DNA of 64,000 nt. It comes from Microbacterium oxydans (GTDB taxonomy: Bacteria > Actinomycetota > Actinomycetes > Actinomycetales > Microbacteriaceae). The position numbers and the translations under genes were made by a program. The stretch is from contig NZ_BJOG01000005.1 in the NCBI RefSeq assembly GCF_006540085.1, positions 1 through 64,000 of the forward strand. Reading direction: 5' to 3'. Of the stretch, positions 28,565 through 36,671 are shown piece after piece (positions within the stretch are counted from its first letter, which is position 1; every line of letters starts with the position of its first letter). The notes below the pieces were generated by a model. That model was not told where the DNA came from, searched no databases, and saw only the letters and a list, made by a program, of their open reading frames with translations.

Positions 28565-29017
28565 ATGTTCCGAGATCTCATCCATCATGCGGCGACACTC
28601 GGAGCAGAAGTTCACTTCGCTCATATCGACGACGATCCCAACCTTCTCGGATACTTCCTGCCGAAGTACAAGAGAATCGGCGTGCGTCTCGGGATGACCT
28701 ACGTGCAATCTCGATGGGTGCTCGGCCACGAGTGCGGCCATGCCTATTACAACCACAGGTGCAGCGGACCTTACGTTCGCGATGCTGCTGAGCGCCAGGC
28801 GGACGCATACGCCGCACGCTTGCTCATCGATCCCATCGAATACGCGAGGCTTGAGCGCATCAACCCCGACCAGCACTGGTTGGCTGAGGAGTTCTCCGTC
28901 TCGGTCGACGGCATCTTCGCGTACGAGGAGTACTGCCTCACTCGCCTACGTGGCATCACCTACAGTCGCGCCCGTGAGGGTGCCGGGCAGTGGGCTTTCC
29001 GAGGGATACCCGCGTAG
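28565..29017 (+). CDS. ImmA/IrrE-type metallopeptidase
   Basis: A 150-residue zinc protease. The motif 'WVLGHECGHAYYNH' gives HExxH (HECGH, about residues 56-60), and 'ERQADAYAARLLI' supplies the downstream Glu/Asp helix. The family cleaves XRE repressors of mobile elements after DNA damage. The start ATG 28565 follows AGGAGA. It is the last prophage gene before the attachment site. Confidence 0.88.
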   Translation: MFRDLIHHAATLGAEVHFAHIDDDPNLLGYFLPKYKRIGVRLGMTYVQSRWVLGHECGHAYYNHRCSGPYVRDAAERQADAYAARLLIDPIEYARLERINPDQHWLAEEFSVSVDGIFAYEEYCLTRLRGITYSRAREGAGQWAFRGIPA

Positions 29018-29149
29018 GCGTGCCTACATTCGCGGGTCAAAACCGTTGATTCTGCGGTAACCTATATTTACGGGCACACCGCACGGTGGGCTCAAGAAAT
29101 CCGCGTGATTCTGCGGCAAAACAGGCATTCGGTGGGTGTGGGCGTATCA
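29018..29149. other. Noncoding prophage end with repeats
   Basis: Two identical copies of TGATTCTGCGG (29047-29057 and 29106-29116), 59 bp apart, lie between the protease gene and the attachment site. A CCTATATTTACGG segment at 29061-29073 resembles the immunity operator. The repeats are in the place where integrase arm sites or Xis sites would lie. Confidence 0.5.
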
Positions 29150-29171
29150 GGTTCGAGTCCCGTTACTCACC
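29150..29171 (+). other. Right attachment site: 3' end of a host tRNA gene
   Basis: GG-TTCGAGT-CC (29150-29160) is a T-loop, followed by the 3' T-stem CCCGT (to 29163), the acceptor strand TACTCAC (29164-29170) and C at the discriminator position. The bases before the loop (TCAGG) do not pair properly with CCCGT, and no D-arm or anticodon precedes it, so only the tRNA 3' end is present. A discriminator C suggests tRNA-His. The intact tRNA should lie at the left end of the prophage, outside the window. Confidence 0.65.
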
Positions 29172-29176
29172 CTCCA

Positions 29177-29212
29177 GAAGAAGGCCCGAATCGCAAGGTT
29201 CGGGCCTTCTTC
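29177..29212 (+). terminator. Terminator of the tRNA gene
   Basis: GAAGAAGGCCCGAA and TTCGGGCCTTCTTC form a perfect 14-base stem around an 8-base loop, five bases past the tRNA end. The 3' arm ends in TTCTTC. It is host sequence retained at the junction. Confidence 0.85.
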
Positions 29213-29249
29213 GCATCTGTGCCTCAAATGACGCGCCCCCGCGAAGCCC

Positions 29250-29255
29250 TAGACT
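29250..29255 (+). promoter_or_regulatory. Leaderless -10 box (TAGACT)
   Basis: TAGACT ends six bases before GTG 29262 of the LysE-type gene. Confidence 0.6.
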
Positions 29256-29261
29256 GACGAC

Positions 29262-29891
29262 GTGTCGCTCGCGGTCTGGTTCTCGTTGCTGACCGCTTCC
29301 GTCGTCATCAGCTTCACGCCGGGGGCCGGCGCGATCAACACGATGTCGAATGCGATGAATCAGGGATGGCGTCGTTCCATCTGGGGCATCGTCGGGCAGC
29401 AGATCGCCCTGATCGTCCATGTGGCGGTCGTCGCCGCGGGAGTCGGGCTCCTCGTGTCCCGTTCGGAGCTTCTCTTCAACGGGATCCGCTACGCCGGAGC
29501 GGCCTACCTCGTGTTTCTCGGCGTCCGGCTGATCCTGACGAAGCCGACCGTGGCGGTCGAGGACGCACCCGTTCCGGTCGACTCCCGTGAGAGCCCGTGG
29601 TCGATGATCCGCCGCGGCTTCTGGGTGAACCTGCTCAATCCCAAAGCGATCGTGTTCTTCCTGGCGTTCATCCCCCAATTCGTCAGACTGGATCAGCCCC
29701 CGCTCCCCCAGTACCTCACGCTCATCGCGACCGTGATCGTGGTGGACGTGATCGTGATGTGGGGGTTCTTCGCAGCAGCCGCGCGTCCGTTCCGTCGCCT
29801 CACGCGAACCGCGCGCGGACAGCGAGTGCTCAACACGGTCTTCGGCACGCTCTTCATAGCGGTCGCCGCGATTCTCGTTCTCCTCCACTGA
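29262..29891 (+). CDS. LysE/RhtB family exporter
   Basis: A 209-residue membrane protein of normal family length. About five or six hydrophobic helices are visible, starting with 'SLLTASVVISFTPGAGAINT', which contains the family signature F-T-P-G at the end of helix 1, and 'NLLNPKAIVFFLAFIPQF', another signature. LysE-type proteins export basic amino acids or homoserine lactones. The substrate cannot be told from the sequence. It is the first host gene after the attachment site and has a leaderless start. Confidence 0.85.
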   Translation: MSLAVWFSLLTASVVISFTPGAGAINTMSNAMNQGWRRSIWGIVGQQIALIVHVAVVAAGVGLLVSRSELLFNGIRYAGAAYLVFLGVRLILTKPTVAVEDAPVPVDSRESPWSMIRRGFWVNLLNPKAIVFFLAFIPQFVRLDQPPLPQYLTLIATVIVVDVIVMWGFFAAAARPFRRLTRTARGQRVLNTVFGTLFIAVAAILVLLH

Positions 29892-29904
29892 GGGCTGTCG
29901 CCCC

Positions 29905-29910
29905 TAGGCT
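29905..29910 (+). promoter_or_regulatory. -10 box (TAGGCT) of metallopeptidase/clpS operon
   Basis: TAGGCT ends seven bases before ATG 29918. The intervening GGAGGGG can also serve as Shine-Dalgarno for the in-frame ATG 29924. Confidence 0.5.
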
Positions 29911-29917
29911 GGAGGGG

Positions 29918-30265
29918 ATGGACATGGATGCGGCCGCCTTCGAAGAGCTCGTGATCGACGAGCTCGATCTGCTCCCCGACGACATGGTCGAAGGGCTCGA
30001 CAACGTGGTGTTCGTGGTGGAGGACCGCCCGGAGGACGGCAGCCTCGATCTGCTCGGTCTCTATGACGGACTGGCGCTGACGGAGCGGACGCAGTACGGG
30101 ATGGGCGAACTCCCCGATCGCATCGTCGTCTACCGCGAACCGCATCTTGCGCAGTGCGAGACGGAGCAAGAACTCCGCGACGAGATCCACACGACGTTGG
30201 TGCATGAGATCGCGCACTTCTACGGGATCGATGATGCGCAGCTGCACGAGTTGGGCTGGGCATGA
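29918..30265 (+). CDS. Small zinc metallopeptidase-fold protein
   Basis: A 115-residue protein of the actinobacterial family with motif 'TTLVHEIAHFYGID' (HEIAH, about residues 95-99). It has an acidic N-terminus and 'LLGLYDGLALTERTQYGMGE' in the middle. ATG 29924 is an in-frame alternative start. It overlaps clpS by four bases, forming a three-gene operon with clpS and a DUF2017 gene. The biochemical role is unknown. The zinc motif suggests proteolysis. Confidence 0.8.
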   Translation: MDMDAAAFEELVIDELDLLPDDMVEGLDNVVFVVEDRPEDGSLDLLGLYDGLALTERTQYGMGELPDRIVVYREPHLAQCETEQELRDEIHTTLVHEIAHFYGIDDAQLHELGWA

Positions 30266-30558
30266 CGATGCCCACGGCAGTCCCCGATCTCGAGGAGACG
30301 ATCGAACTCAGTGCCGCACCTCTGGAGCCGTGGCAGGTCGTCGTCTGGAATGATCCGGTGAACCTCATGAGCTACGTCGTCCGCGTCTTCCGGAAGTACT
30401 TCGGCTACTCGCTCGACCACGCGACAGCGCTCATGCTCGCGGTGCACAACGACGGGCACGCGATCGTGGCCACGGGTCCCCGGGAGACCATGGAGGTCCA
30501 CGCGCAGGCGATGCACGACTACGGCCTCTGGGCGACGGTCAGAAGGGCCTCCCCATGA
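30262..30558 (+). CDS. clpS: ClpS, adaptor for the ClpAP/ClpCP protease
   Basis: A 98-residue protein with the family core 'PWQVVVWNDPVNLMSYVVRV' (about residues 22-41) and 'ALMLAVHNDGHAIVATGP'. ClpS binds N-degron substrates and delivers them to the Clp ATPase. The Asp-Asn and His residues of the binding pocket (NDPVN, VHNDG) are present. It overlaps both neighbours by four bases. Confidence 0.93.
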   Translation: MTMPTAVPDLEETIELSAAPLEPWQVVVWNDPVNLMSYVVRVFRKYFGYSLDHATALMLAVHNDGHAIVATGPRETMEVHAQAMHDYGLWATVRRASP

Positions 30559-31052
30559 CCTCAGACCGCATCACCGTCACGATCAGCGCCATCGAGGAGC
30601 ATCACCTGGCGATGCTGCTCGACGACTTCATCGAGCTCATCGGTGAATCGCGGAACGGCGAGGACCCGGCCGTCGACCGCCTGACGCCCAACCCGTATCC
30701 CGATGACCCCGACGCCGCTGCCGATTTCGCCGGGAGCACGCGGAAGGATCTGCTCGATCGGCGCCTCGCGGACGCGCGTCGCATGCGTGCTGCGCTTGAA
30801 GAGGTCTCTGCCCCCACTGCGGGCCTCACGGATGCAGAAGCGGTTCGCACTCGTGACCTCTCCATCACCCTGGGCGATCTGGAATCGTGGCTCCGCACCG
30901 TGACGGCCCTGCGCCTCGTGATCGCTGATCGTCTGGGGATCACGACGGACCAGCACGCGATGTCGGAGAGACGTCACGACGTGTACGACTGGCTGGGCTA
31001 TCGCCTGGAGCTTCTCATCCAGGCAGCAGACGAAGCCGAGTCGGGCGCGTAG
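30555..31052 (+). CDS. DUF2017 family protein
   Basis: A 165-residue, mainly helical, acidic protein. Its position after clpS is the common actinobacterial arrangement for DUF2017. The sequence runs 'ISAIEEHHLAMLLDDFIELI', a Pro-rich middle, and ends in 'YDWLGYRLELLIQAADEAES'. The function is not known. Co-occurrence with clpS hints at protein quality control. Confidence 0.75.
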   Translation: MTSDRITVTISAIEEHHLAMLLDDFIELIGESRNGEDPAVDRLTPNPYPDDPDAAADFAGSTRKDLLDRRLADARRMRAALEEVSAPTAGLTDAEAVRTRDLSITLGDLESWLRTVTALRLVIADRLGITTDQHAMSERRHDVYDWLGYRLELLIQAADEAESGA

Positions 31053-31634
31053 TCAGGGAACCTCGACGATACGCGTCGCCAGGGAGCGAGGATCATCCCG
31101 CTCGATGTGACGGCGTTCCTGCGCGGCCCAGCGGTCCCAGTGCGGGCGATAGGTGTCCCCGTCGCGAGCGAGGGCGCGCGCCTTCCGCGAGGCTTCGCCC
31201 GACTCCACCCAGACTCTGACATCGGCGAGACCCGCCGTGGAGGGGCGAAGGATGCCGCTCCCCTCGATGATCATTCCGAGGGAGGGGTCGACGGCATGAC
31301 TCTCCGCCTCGGACTGCTCTTCCCAATCCCAGCGGCGCCAGATGCCGATGTAGCCGCGTCCGTGCGGACCGAGGATCCACTCGCGGGCGCGCTCCGCGCC
31401 GCCGTCGAGTCCGTCCCACCCCGGATAGAGGGAATCCAGGGCGATGAGCTGCACGTGCCCGACCACGGGCCAACGTCTCACCAGCAATGCCGCGAGAGAG
31501 GACTTGCCGGCCCCGCTGCCGCCGTCGATGAGGACGACCGGGTTCGCCGCGGCCACGGCACGGACGTCCTGCTCGATCAGTGCCGCGGCGTGCTCCAGTG
31601 CAGCCGCGACCGGATCGTCACTTCTTGAGGGCAC
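31053..31634 (-). CDS. P-loop ATP-binding protein, uridine-kinase-like
   Basis: A protein of about 193 residues from GTG 31634. The P-loop is 'VVLIDGGSGAGKSSLAALLV' (about 38-57), followed by 'HVQLIALDSLYPGWDGL', a Walker-B-like and substrate-binding region, and 'GMIIEGSGILRPS'. This is the pattern of small nucleoside or uridine kinases in actinobacteria. The longer reading frame upstream is a shadow of the GerW-like gene, whose end it overlaps by 17 bases. The exact substrate is unknown. Confidence 0.75.
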   Translation of the reverse strand: MPSRSDDPVAAALEHAAALIEQDVRAVAAANPVVLIDGGSGAGKSSLAALLVRRWPVVGHVQLIALDSLYPGWDGLDGGAERAREWILGPHGRGYIGIWRRWDWEEQSEAESHAVDPSLGMIIEGSGILRPSTAGLADVRVWVESGEASRKARALARDGDTYRPHWDRWAAQERRHIERDDPRSLATRIVEVP

Positions 31635-31935
31635 GGATGATGCGAGTGAGCGCCCGTCCGGCGACCCAGACGAAGGGGACAGCGACCACGAGCAGCGTGA
31701 TGATGTTGGGCTCGAAGCGCAGACCCTCCTCGCGACGCACGTACACGCCGACCGGAACGGAGACGCCACCGCCGCCGCCACCCTCGCCGCCGTCGCCGCT
31801 GCCGCCACCGAAACCGGAGTACGTGAACGCCACCGGGGTGATACTCACTCCACCGACGTCCTGTGGTTCTCCGTATGCGCTCTTCACGCCGAAGGACGCA
31901 GCCTGCTTTCCGAGTTCCAGTGCAATGTTCGGCAT
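31618..31935 (-). CDS. GerW (YtfJ) family protein
   Basis: A 105-residue protein with the family layout: N-terminal helix 'IALELGKQAASFGVKSAYGE', a conserved 'GVSITPVAFTYSGFGGGSGD' segment, a Gly run (residues about 49-57), and a C-terminal hydrophobic segment 'LLVVAVPFVWVAGRALT' that is probably a membrane helix. It occurs in actinobacteria that do not sporulate. The function is uncertain. Confidence 0.8.
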   Translation of the reverse strand: MPNIALELGKQAASFGVKSAYGEPQDVGGVSITPVAFTYSGFGGGSGDGGEGGGGGGVSVPVGVYVRREEGLRFEPNIITLLVVAVPFVWVAGRALTRIIRALKK

Positions 31936-31972
31936 ACCCCCACGCTAGTCCAGGAACCGCGCCGGTGCGGGA

Positions 31973-33229
31973 TCAATTCACGCCATGGGCCTTCGGATGC
32001 TGAGCGGCTCCCCGACCGTCTCCGCGACCTATGTGCCGCGCGCGACTGATCGTCGCCGTGCCGAACCGAGCGACGGCCTCGTCGACGGCCCCCTCGACTT
32101 TGCGCCAGTCCTCGTCTTCGTCCCAGAGAGCCAGGCCCCCGCCGCCGGCAGGACGCAGGTTCTCGGCGCGAACACCGACGAGCCGGACGGGGTCTCGCCG
32201 ATCGATCAGCTCGAACAGCGACTGCGCGGCCTCGCCGATGCGTTGCCCCACCGCGGTGGGTTCGCTCAAGGTCTGGGAGCGGTTCACCGTGCGGAAGTCG
32301 TCGAAGCGGATCTTGACGGCGACGGTCGTGGTCTCCCACTCCGCGCGCCGGAGCCGAGCCGCGACCCGGTCGGCCAGCCGCAGCAGTTCGGCTCGCAGGA
32401 ACGGACGGTCGAGGATGTCGTGGTCGAACGTCTCCTCGTGGCCGATGCTCTTCTCCACCCGCTCCGTGTGCACCGCTCGCGGGTCTTCCCCCCTCGCGAG
32501 TTCTCCGAGACGCATGCTGAGGGCCGTGCCCACGGCGCGTTCGACCATACCGGGGCGCGCATCGCGGACGTCCTGCACCGTGCGGATACCACGCGCCTCC
32601 AGAGCCTCCGCGGCTTTCGGACCGACGCCCCACATGGCCCGGACCGATCTCGGCGCCAGGAAGTCGAGGGTGTCCCTCGCTGCGACCACGAGCATCCCGT
32701 CGGGCTTGGCGATCGTCGAGGCCATCTTCGCGACGTGCTTGGTCGCCGCCACTCCCACGCTGCAGGTGATTCCCACCTCGTCGAGGACTCGTTGTCGGAT
32801 GAGCTCGGCGATGCGTGCAGGGCTCCCCCAGAGTCGACGCACACCCTGCACATCGAGGAACGCCTCATCGACGGACAGCGGCTCGACCAGCGGGGTGAAC
32901 GACTCGAAGATCGCCATGACCTGCCGGGAGACCTCCTGGTAGCGGTGGAAGTGCGGCGGGACGATGCGCGCGGTCGGGCACAGTCGAAGGGCCTGCGACA
33001 CCGGCATCGCCGCCCGGACGCCGTAGCGTCTCGCCTCGTACGATGCGCTCGACACCACGGAACGCCCATCGGGAGCTCCGATGATCAGAGGCAGTCCGCG
33101 GAGGGAAGGATCGTCGAGCACCTCCACGGCGGCGTAGAACGCGTCCATGTCGACATGGAGAATCCGCGTGCCGGAGTCGTCGGCGTCGGGGGCGGATACG
33201 ATCCGCCCCCGCCCGTCACCGTGTCCCAT
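31973..33229 (-). CDS. dinB: DNA polymerase IV (Y-family, DinB)
   Basis: A 418-residue translesion polymerase. Catalytic motif I is 'LHVDMDAFYAAVE' (D-M-D, about residues 24-36) and motif III 'PLSVDEAFLDVQGV' (S-V-D-E). The helix-hairpin-helix thumb 'MWGVGPKAAEALEARGI' and the little-finger domain follow. The length is slightly above the family norm because of the short N- and C-terminal tails. It copies past damaged bases at low fidelity. No beta-clamp motif was checked in detail. Confidence 0.92.
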   Translation of the reverse strand: MGHGDGRGRIVSAPDADDSGTRILHVDMDAFYAAVEVLDDPSLRGLPLIIGAPDGRSVVSSASYEARRYGVRAAMPVSQALRLCPTARIVPPHFHRYQEVSRQVMAIFESFTPLVEPLSVDEAFLDVQGVRRLWGSPARIAELIRQRVLDEVGITCSVGVAATKHVAKMASTIAKPDGMLVVAARDTLDFLAPRSVRAMWGVGPKAAEALEARGIRTVQDVRDARPGMVERAVGTALSMRLGELARGEDPRAVHTERVEKSIGHEETFDHDILDRPFLRAELLRLADRVAARLRRAEWETTTVAVKIRFDDFRTVNRSQTLSEPTAVGQRIGEAAQSLFELIDRRDPVRLVGVRAENLRPAGGGGLALWDEDEDWRKVEGAVDEAVARFGTATISRARHIGRGDGRGAAQHPKAHGVN

Positions 33230-33242
33230 ACGACCATTCTCC

Positions 33243-33268
33243 CCCGGGCCTCCGACACGAGGCCCGGG
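33243..33268 (-). terminator. Terminator after gatB
   Basis: On the minus strand CCCGGGCCTC pairs with GAGGCCCGGG around a six-base loop. It lies 8 bases after the gatB stop and before the dinB start. The following GGGAGAATGG is not U-rich, so its strength is uncertain. Confidence 0.6.
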
Positions 33269-33276
33269 ACGGCGCG

Positions 33277-34791
33277 CTACTGCGCAGCGCGCTCGAGAAT
33301 GAGCTCACGGACACGGGCGGCGTCCGCCTGGCCCTTCATCGCCTTCATGACGGCCCCGATCACGGCGCCGGCGGCCTGCACCTTACCGTCCTTGATCTTG
33401 GCCATCACATCGGGCTGCGCTGCGAGGGCCTCATCGATGGCGGCGATCAGCGCTCCGTCGTCGGAGACGACCGCGAGCCCACGCGAGTCGACCACTTCCT
33501 GCGGCGAACCCTCCCCGGCGATGACGCCCTCGAGCACCTGACGCGCGAGCTTGTCGGTCAGGGTTCCCGCATCGACGAGCTGCTGCAGAGCAGCCACGCT
33601 CTCCGGGCTGATCAGCTCGGTCGCGTCCTTCTCCTGGGAGTTCGCGATACGGGTGATCTCACCGGTCCACCACTTGCGCGCGGTCGCGGGGGTCGCCCCG
33701 GCGGCGATGGTCGCCTCGACGACCTCGAGCAGACCGCCGTTGCGGACGTCCTGGAACTCCAGGTCGGTGAATCCCCATTCGGTCATGAGGCGGCGGCGGC
33801 GAGCCACCGGCTGCTCCGGAAGCGCCTCGCGCAGTTCCTCGACCAGCTCGGCTGCCGGCTCCACGGGCAGCAGATCCGGTTCGGGGAAGTAGCGGTAATC
33901 GTCGGCATCCGACTTGGGCCGTCCCGGCGAGGTCGTGCCGGTGTCCTCGTGCCAGTGCCGGGTCTCCTGCGTGATGGTGCCGCCGTCCGCGAGGATCTGC
34001 GCCTGACGCTGGATCTCGTATCGCACGGCACGCTCGACGGAGCGCATCGAGTTGACGTTCTTCGTCTCGGTGCGGGTGCCGAGCTTCTCCTGTCCGCGCG
34101 GACGGAGCGAGACGTTGGCGTCGCAGCGCAGGTTGCCGCGCTCCAGACGAGCTTCGGAGATGCCGAGTCCCCGCACGATGTCGCGGATGGCCTGCACATA
34201 GGCCTTCGCGACCTCCGGCGCACGGTGGTCGGTGCCGAAGATCGTCTTCGTCACGATCTCGACCAGGGGCACGCCGGCGCGGTTGTAGTCGACGAGCGAG
34301 TACTCGGCGCCCTGGATGCGCCCGGTCGCACCGCCCATGTGGGTCAGCTTCCCGGCGTCCTCTTCCATGTGCGCGCGCTCGATGGGGATCGTGATGAGCG
34401 TCCCGTCCTCGAGCTCGACCTCCACCGAACCCTCGTACGCGATCGGCTCGTCGTACTGCGAGATCTGGTAGTTCTTGCCCAGGTCGGGGTAGAAGTAGTT
34501 CTTCCGCGCGAACCGGCTCGATTCGGCGATCGAGCAGCCGAGAGCCAGACCGAGACTGATCGAGGAGCGGATTGCCGTCTCGTTCACGACCGGAAGCGAG
34601 CCCGGGAGCCCGAGGTCGACCGGCGCGATGAGCGTGTTCGGCTCGGCGGCATGGAAGGCCTCGTTCGCCGGGTTCGGCGCATCAGAGAACATCTTGGTTT
34701 TGGTGTTCAGCTCGACGTGCACCTCGAATCCGAGGACCGGCTCGAACAGCTCGAGCGCCTTGTCGAAGTCCATGAGCTTGGCGGCGGCCAT
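33277..34791 (-). CDS. gatB: Asp/Glu-tRNA amidotransferase subunit B
   Basis: A 504-residue protein with the GatB signature '[20 protein letters not shown]' near the N-terminus and '[20 protein letters not shown]', '[16 protein letters not shown]' and the C-terminal YqeY-like tail domain. It activates Glu-tRNA(Gln) or Asp-tRNA(Asn) by phosphorylation, using ammonia from GatA. The start ATG 34791 overlaps the gatA stop by one base. It forms the operon gatC-gatA-gatB. Confidence 0.95.
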   Translation of the reverse strand: MAAAKLMDFDKALELFEPVLGFEVHVELNTKTKMFSDAPNPANEAFHAAEPNTLIAPVDLGLPGSLPVVNETAIRSSISLGLALGCSIAESSRFARKNYFYPDLGKNYQISQYDEPIAYEGSVEVELEDGTLITIPIERAHMEEDAGKLTHMGGATGRIQGAEYSLVDYNRAGVPLVEIVTKTIFGTDHRAPEVAKAYVQAIRDIVRGLGISEARLERGNLRCDANVSLRPRGQEKLGTRTETKNVNSMRSVERAVRYEIQRQAQILADGGTITQETRHWHEDTGTTSPGRPKSDADDYRYFPEPDLLPVEPAAELVEELREALPEQPVARRRRLMTEWGFTDLEFQDVRNGGLLEVVEATIAAGATPATARKWWTGEITRIANSQEKDATELISPESVAALQQLVDAGTLTDKLARQVLEGVIAGEGSPQEVVDSRGLAVVSDDGALIAAIDEALAAQPDVMAKIKDGKVQAAGAVIGAVMKAMKGQADAARVRELILERAAQ

Positions 34792-36308
34792 CAGCGCTTC
34801 CCTCCTGCGAGCTGCGGTGCACGGGTGAGCAACGGCGCACCCCACGAATCGACGAGGAGCGTCTCGAGCGCTGCGCCGACCTTGTAGAGACGAGCATCCT
34901 CGCGCGCCGGAGCGATGAACTGGATGCCCACGGGGAGGCCGTCTTCGTCCGACAGCCCACTGGGGATGGAGATCCCCGGGACACCGGCCAGGTTCACCGG
35001 GATGGTGGTGATGTCGTTGAGGTACATCTGCAGCGGGTCGTCGATCTTCTCGCCGAGCTTGAACGCCGTGGTCGGCGCGGAGGGCGTCGCGATCACGTCG
35101 ACCTCGGCGAACGCGTTCGCGAAGTCCTGCTGGATGAGCGTGCGAACCTTCTGGGCGCTGCCGTAGTAGGCATCGTAGTAACCCGCCGAGAGCGCGTACG
35201 TGCCGAGGATGATCCGGCGCTTGACCTCGTCGCCGAATCCGGCATCGCGCGTCGCGGACATGACGTCCTCGACCGTCGGGTTGCCGTCGGGGGTCACCCG
35301 CAGGCCGAAACGGACCGAGTCGAACTTCGCGAGGTTGCTCGACGCCTCCGCCGGGAGGATCAGGTAGTAGGCGGCGACGCCGTACTCGAAGTGCGGCGCG
35401 CCGATCTCGACGATCTCCGCGCCCTGGGCCTCCATCAGCGCGAGAGCGCTGCGGAAGGACGCGGCGACGCCGGGCTGGAAGCCGCTGTCGGGAAGCTCGC
35501 GGATCACGCCGACCTTGAGCCCCTTGAGCACGTCACCGCGCGCGCCCTCACGGGCAGCCTCGGCGAACGAGGGCCACGCATCGCGCAGGGAGGTCGAGTC
35601 CTTGGGATCGTGGCCGCCGATCGCGTCGTGCAGCAGTCCGGAGTCGAGCACGGTGCGGGAGACCGGGCCGACCTGGTCGAGGCTCGAGGCGAGGGCGATC
35701 GCGCCGTAGCGGCTCACACCGCCGTAGGTGGGCTTGACGCCGACTGTGCCGGTCACGTGCGCGGGCTGACGGATCGAGCCGCCCGTGTCGGAACCGAGCG
35801 CGAGCGGCGCTTCGAACGCGGCGACGGCCGCAGCCGAGCCACCACCGGAACCGCCCGGGATGCGATCGAGGTCCCAGGGGTTGTGCGTGGGGCCGTATGC
35901 CGAGTGCTCGGTGGACGACCCCATCGCGAACTCGTCCATGTTGGTCTTGCCGAGCGGGATCAGTCCCGCGGCGCGAGAGCGTGCGACCACCGTCGCGTCA
36001 TACGGCGAACGGTAGCCCTCCAGGATGCGCGAGCCACTCGTGGTGGGCTGGTCCGTCGTGACGAGGACGTCCTTGATCGCGAGAGGGACTCCCGCGAGCG
36101 GGCCCAGCTCTTCACCCGCCGCACGACGGGCATCGATGGCTGCAGCCGCCTCGATCGCCCCTTCGTTGACGTGCAGGAACGCGTGGACGTCGCCGTCCAC
36201 CGCGGCGATGCGGTCGAGATGAGCGCGGGTGGCCTCGACACTGGAGACCTCGCCGGAAGCGAGCTTCGCGGCGAGATCCGCCGCGTCCAGACGGATGATG
36301 TCGGTCAC
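34791..36308 (-). CDS. gatA: Asp/Glu-tRNA amidotransferase subunit A
   Basis: A 505-residue amidase that hydrolyses glutamine to supply ammonia. The amidase signature is visible: Lys in '[20 protein letters not shown]' (about residues 74-93), the '[14 protein letters not shown]' Gly/Ser loop, and nucleophile region '[13 protein letters not shown]'. The length is typical. It overlaps gatC by four bases and gatB by one, giving stoichiometric translation. Confidence 0.95.
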   Translation of the reverse strand: MTDIIRLDAADLAAKLASGEVSSVEATRAHLDRIAAVDGDVHAFLHVNEGAIEAAAAIDARRAAGEELGPLAGVPLAIKDVLVTTDQPTTSGSRILEGYRSPYDATVVARSRAAGLIPLGKTNMDEFAMGSSTEHSAYGPTHNPWDLDRIPGGSGGGSAAAVAAFEAPLALGSDTGGSIRQPAHVTGTVGVKPTYGGVSRYGAIALASSLDQVGPVSRTVLDSGLLHDAIGGHDPKDSTSLRDAWPSFAEAAREGARGDVLKGLKVGVIRELPDSGFQPGVAASFRSALALMEAQGAEIVEIGAPHFEYGVAAYYLILPAEASSNLAKFDSVRFGLRVTPDGNPTVEDVMSATRDAGFGDEVKRRIILGTYALSAGYYDAYYGSAQKVRTLIQQDFANAFAEVDVIATPSAPTTAFKLGEKIDDPLQMYLNDITTIPVNLAGVPGISIPSGLSDEDGLPVGIQFIAPAREDARLYKVGAALETLLVDSWGAPLLTRAPQLAGGKR

Positions 36309-36604
36309 TGCTCTTCTCCCAGGATCGCGGTCACACGGAATCGGCCGTCGGCGGCATCCGGGGCGTTCTGAAGCACCTGCTCGTGCGTGAGCGTCTGCCC
36401 GACCACGTCGGGGCGGAAGACGTTGCTCAACGGGATGGGGTGACTCGTCGCTGCCACGTCGGCGGTCGCGACCTCCGACACCTTGGCGATGTTGTCGACG
36501 ATCGCGTCGAGCTGGCCCGTGAGCCGCGACACCTCGTCGTCGTTCAGCTGGATGCGTGCGAGCACACCGAGGTGGCGCACGAGTTCAGGGGTGATTTCAG
36601 ACAC
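36305..36604 (-). CDS. gatC: Asp/Glu-tRNA amidotransferase subunit C
   Basis: A 99-residue protein with the GatC pattern '[20 protein letters not shown]' (about residues 7-26) and '[20 protein letters not shown]'. It wraps around GatA and stabilises the complex. The start GTG 36604 lies six bases after TAGACT, so the operon mRNA is probably leaderless. Confidence 0.93.
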   Translation of the reverse strand: MSEITPELVRHLGVLARIQLNDDEVSRLTGQLDAIVDNIAKVSEVATADVAATSHPIPLSNVFRPDVVGQTLTHEQVLQNAPDAADGRFRVTAILGEEQ

Positions 36605-36610
36605 TCCTCC

Positions 36611-36616
36611 AGTCTA
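36611..36616 (-). promoter_or_regulatory. -10 box (TAGACT) of gatCAB operon
   Basis: TAGACT on the minus strand ends six bases before the gatC GTG. It is back to back with the acyl-CoA ligase promoter 44 bp away. Confidence 0.6.
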
Positions 36617-36659
36617 GTTGGAGCACCCGTCACTCCTCTTCCCTGCACGGCCGTCGACA

Positions 36660-36665
36660 TATGCT
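36660..36665 (+). promoter_or_regulatory. -10 box (TATGCT) of acyl-CoA ligase gene
   Basis: TATGCT ends six bases before GTG 36672. Confidence 0.6.
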
Positions 36666-36671
36666 GGGCGG

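Noticed and set aside
29086..29292. A 68-codon plus-strand ORF over the attachment site and tRNA terminator
   Set aside because: It crosses the tRNA end and a perfect terminator hairpin and has no ribosome site or recognisable sequence.
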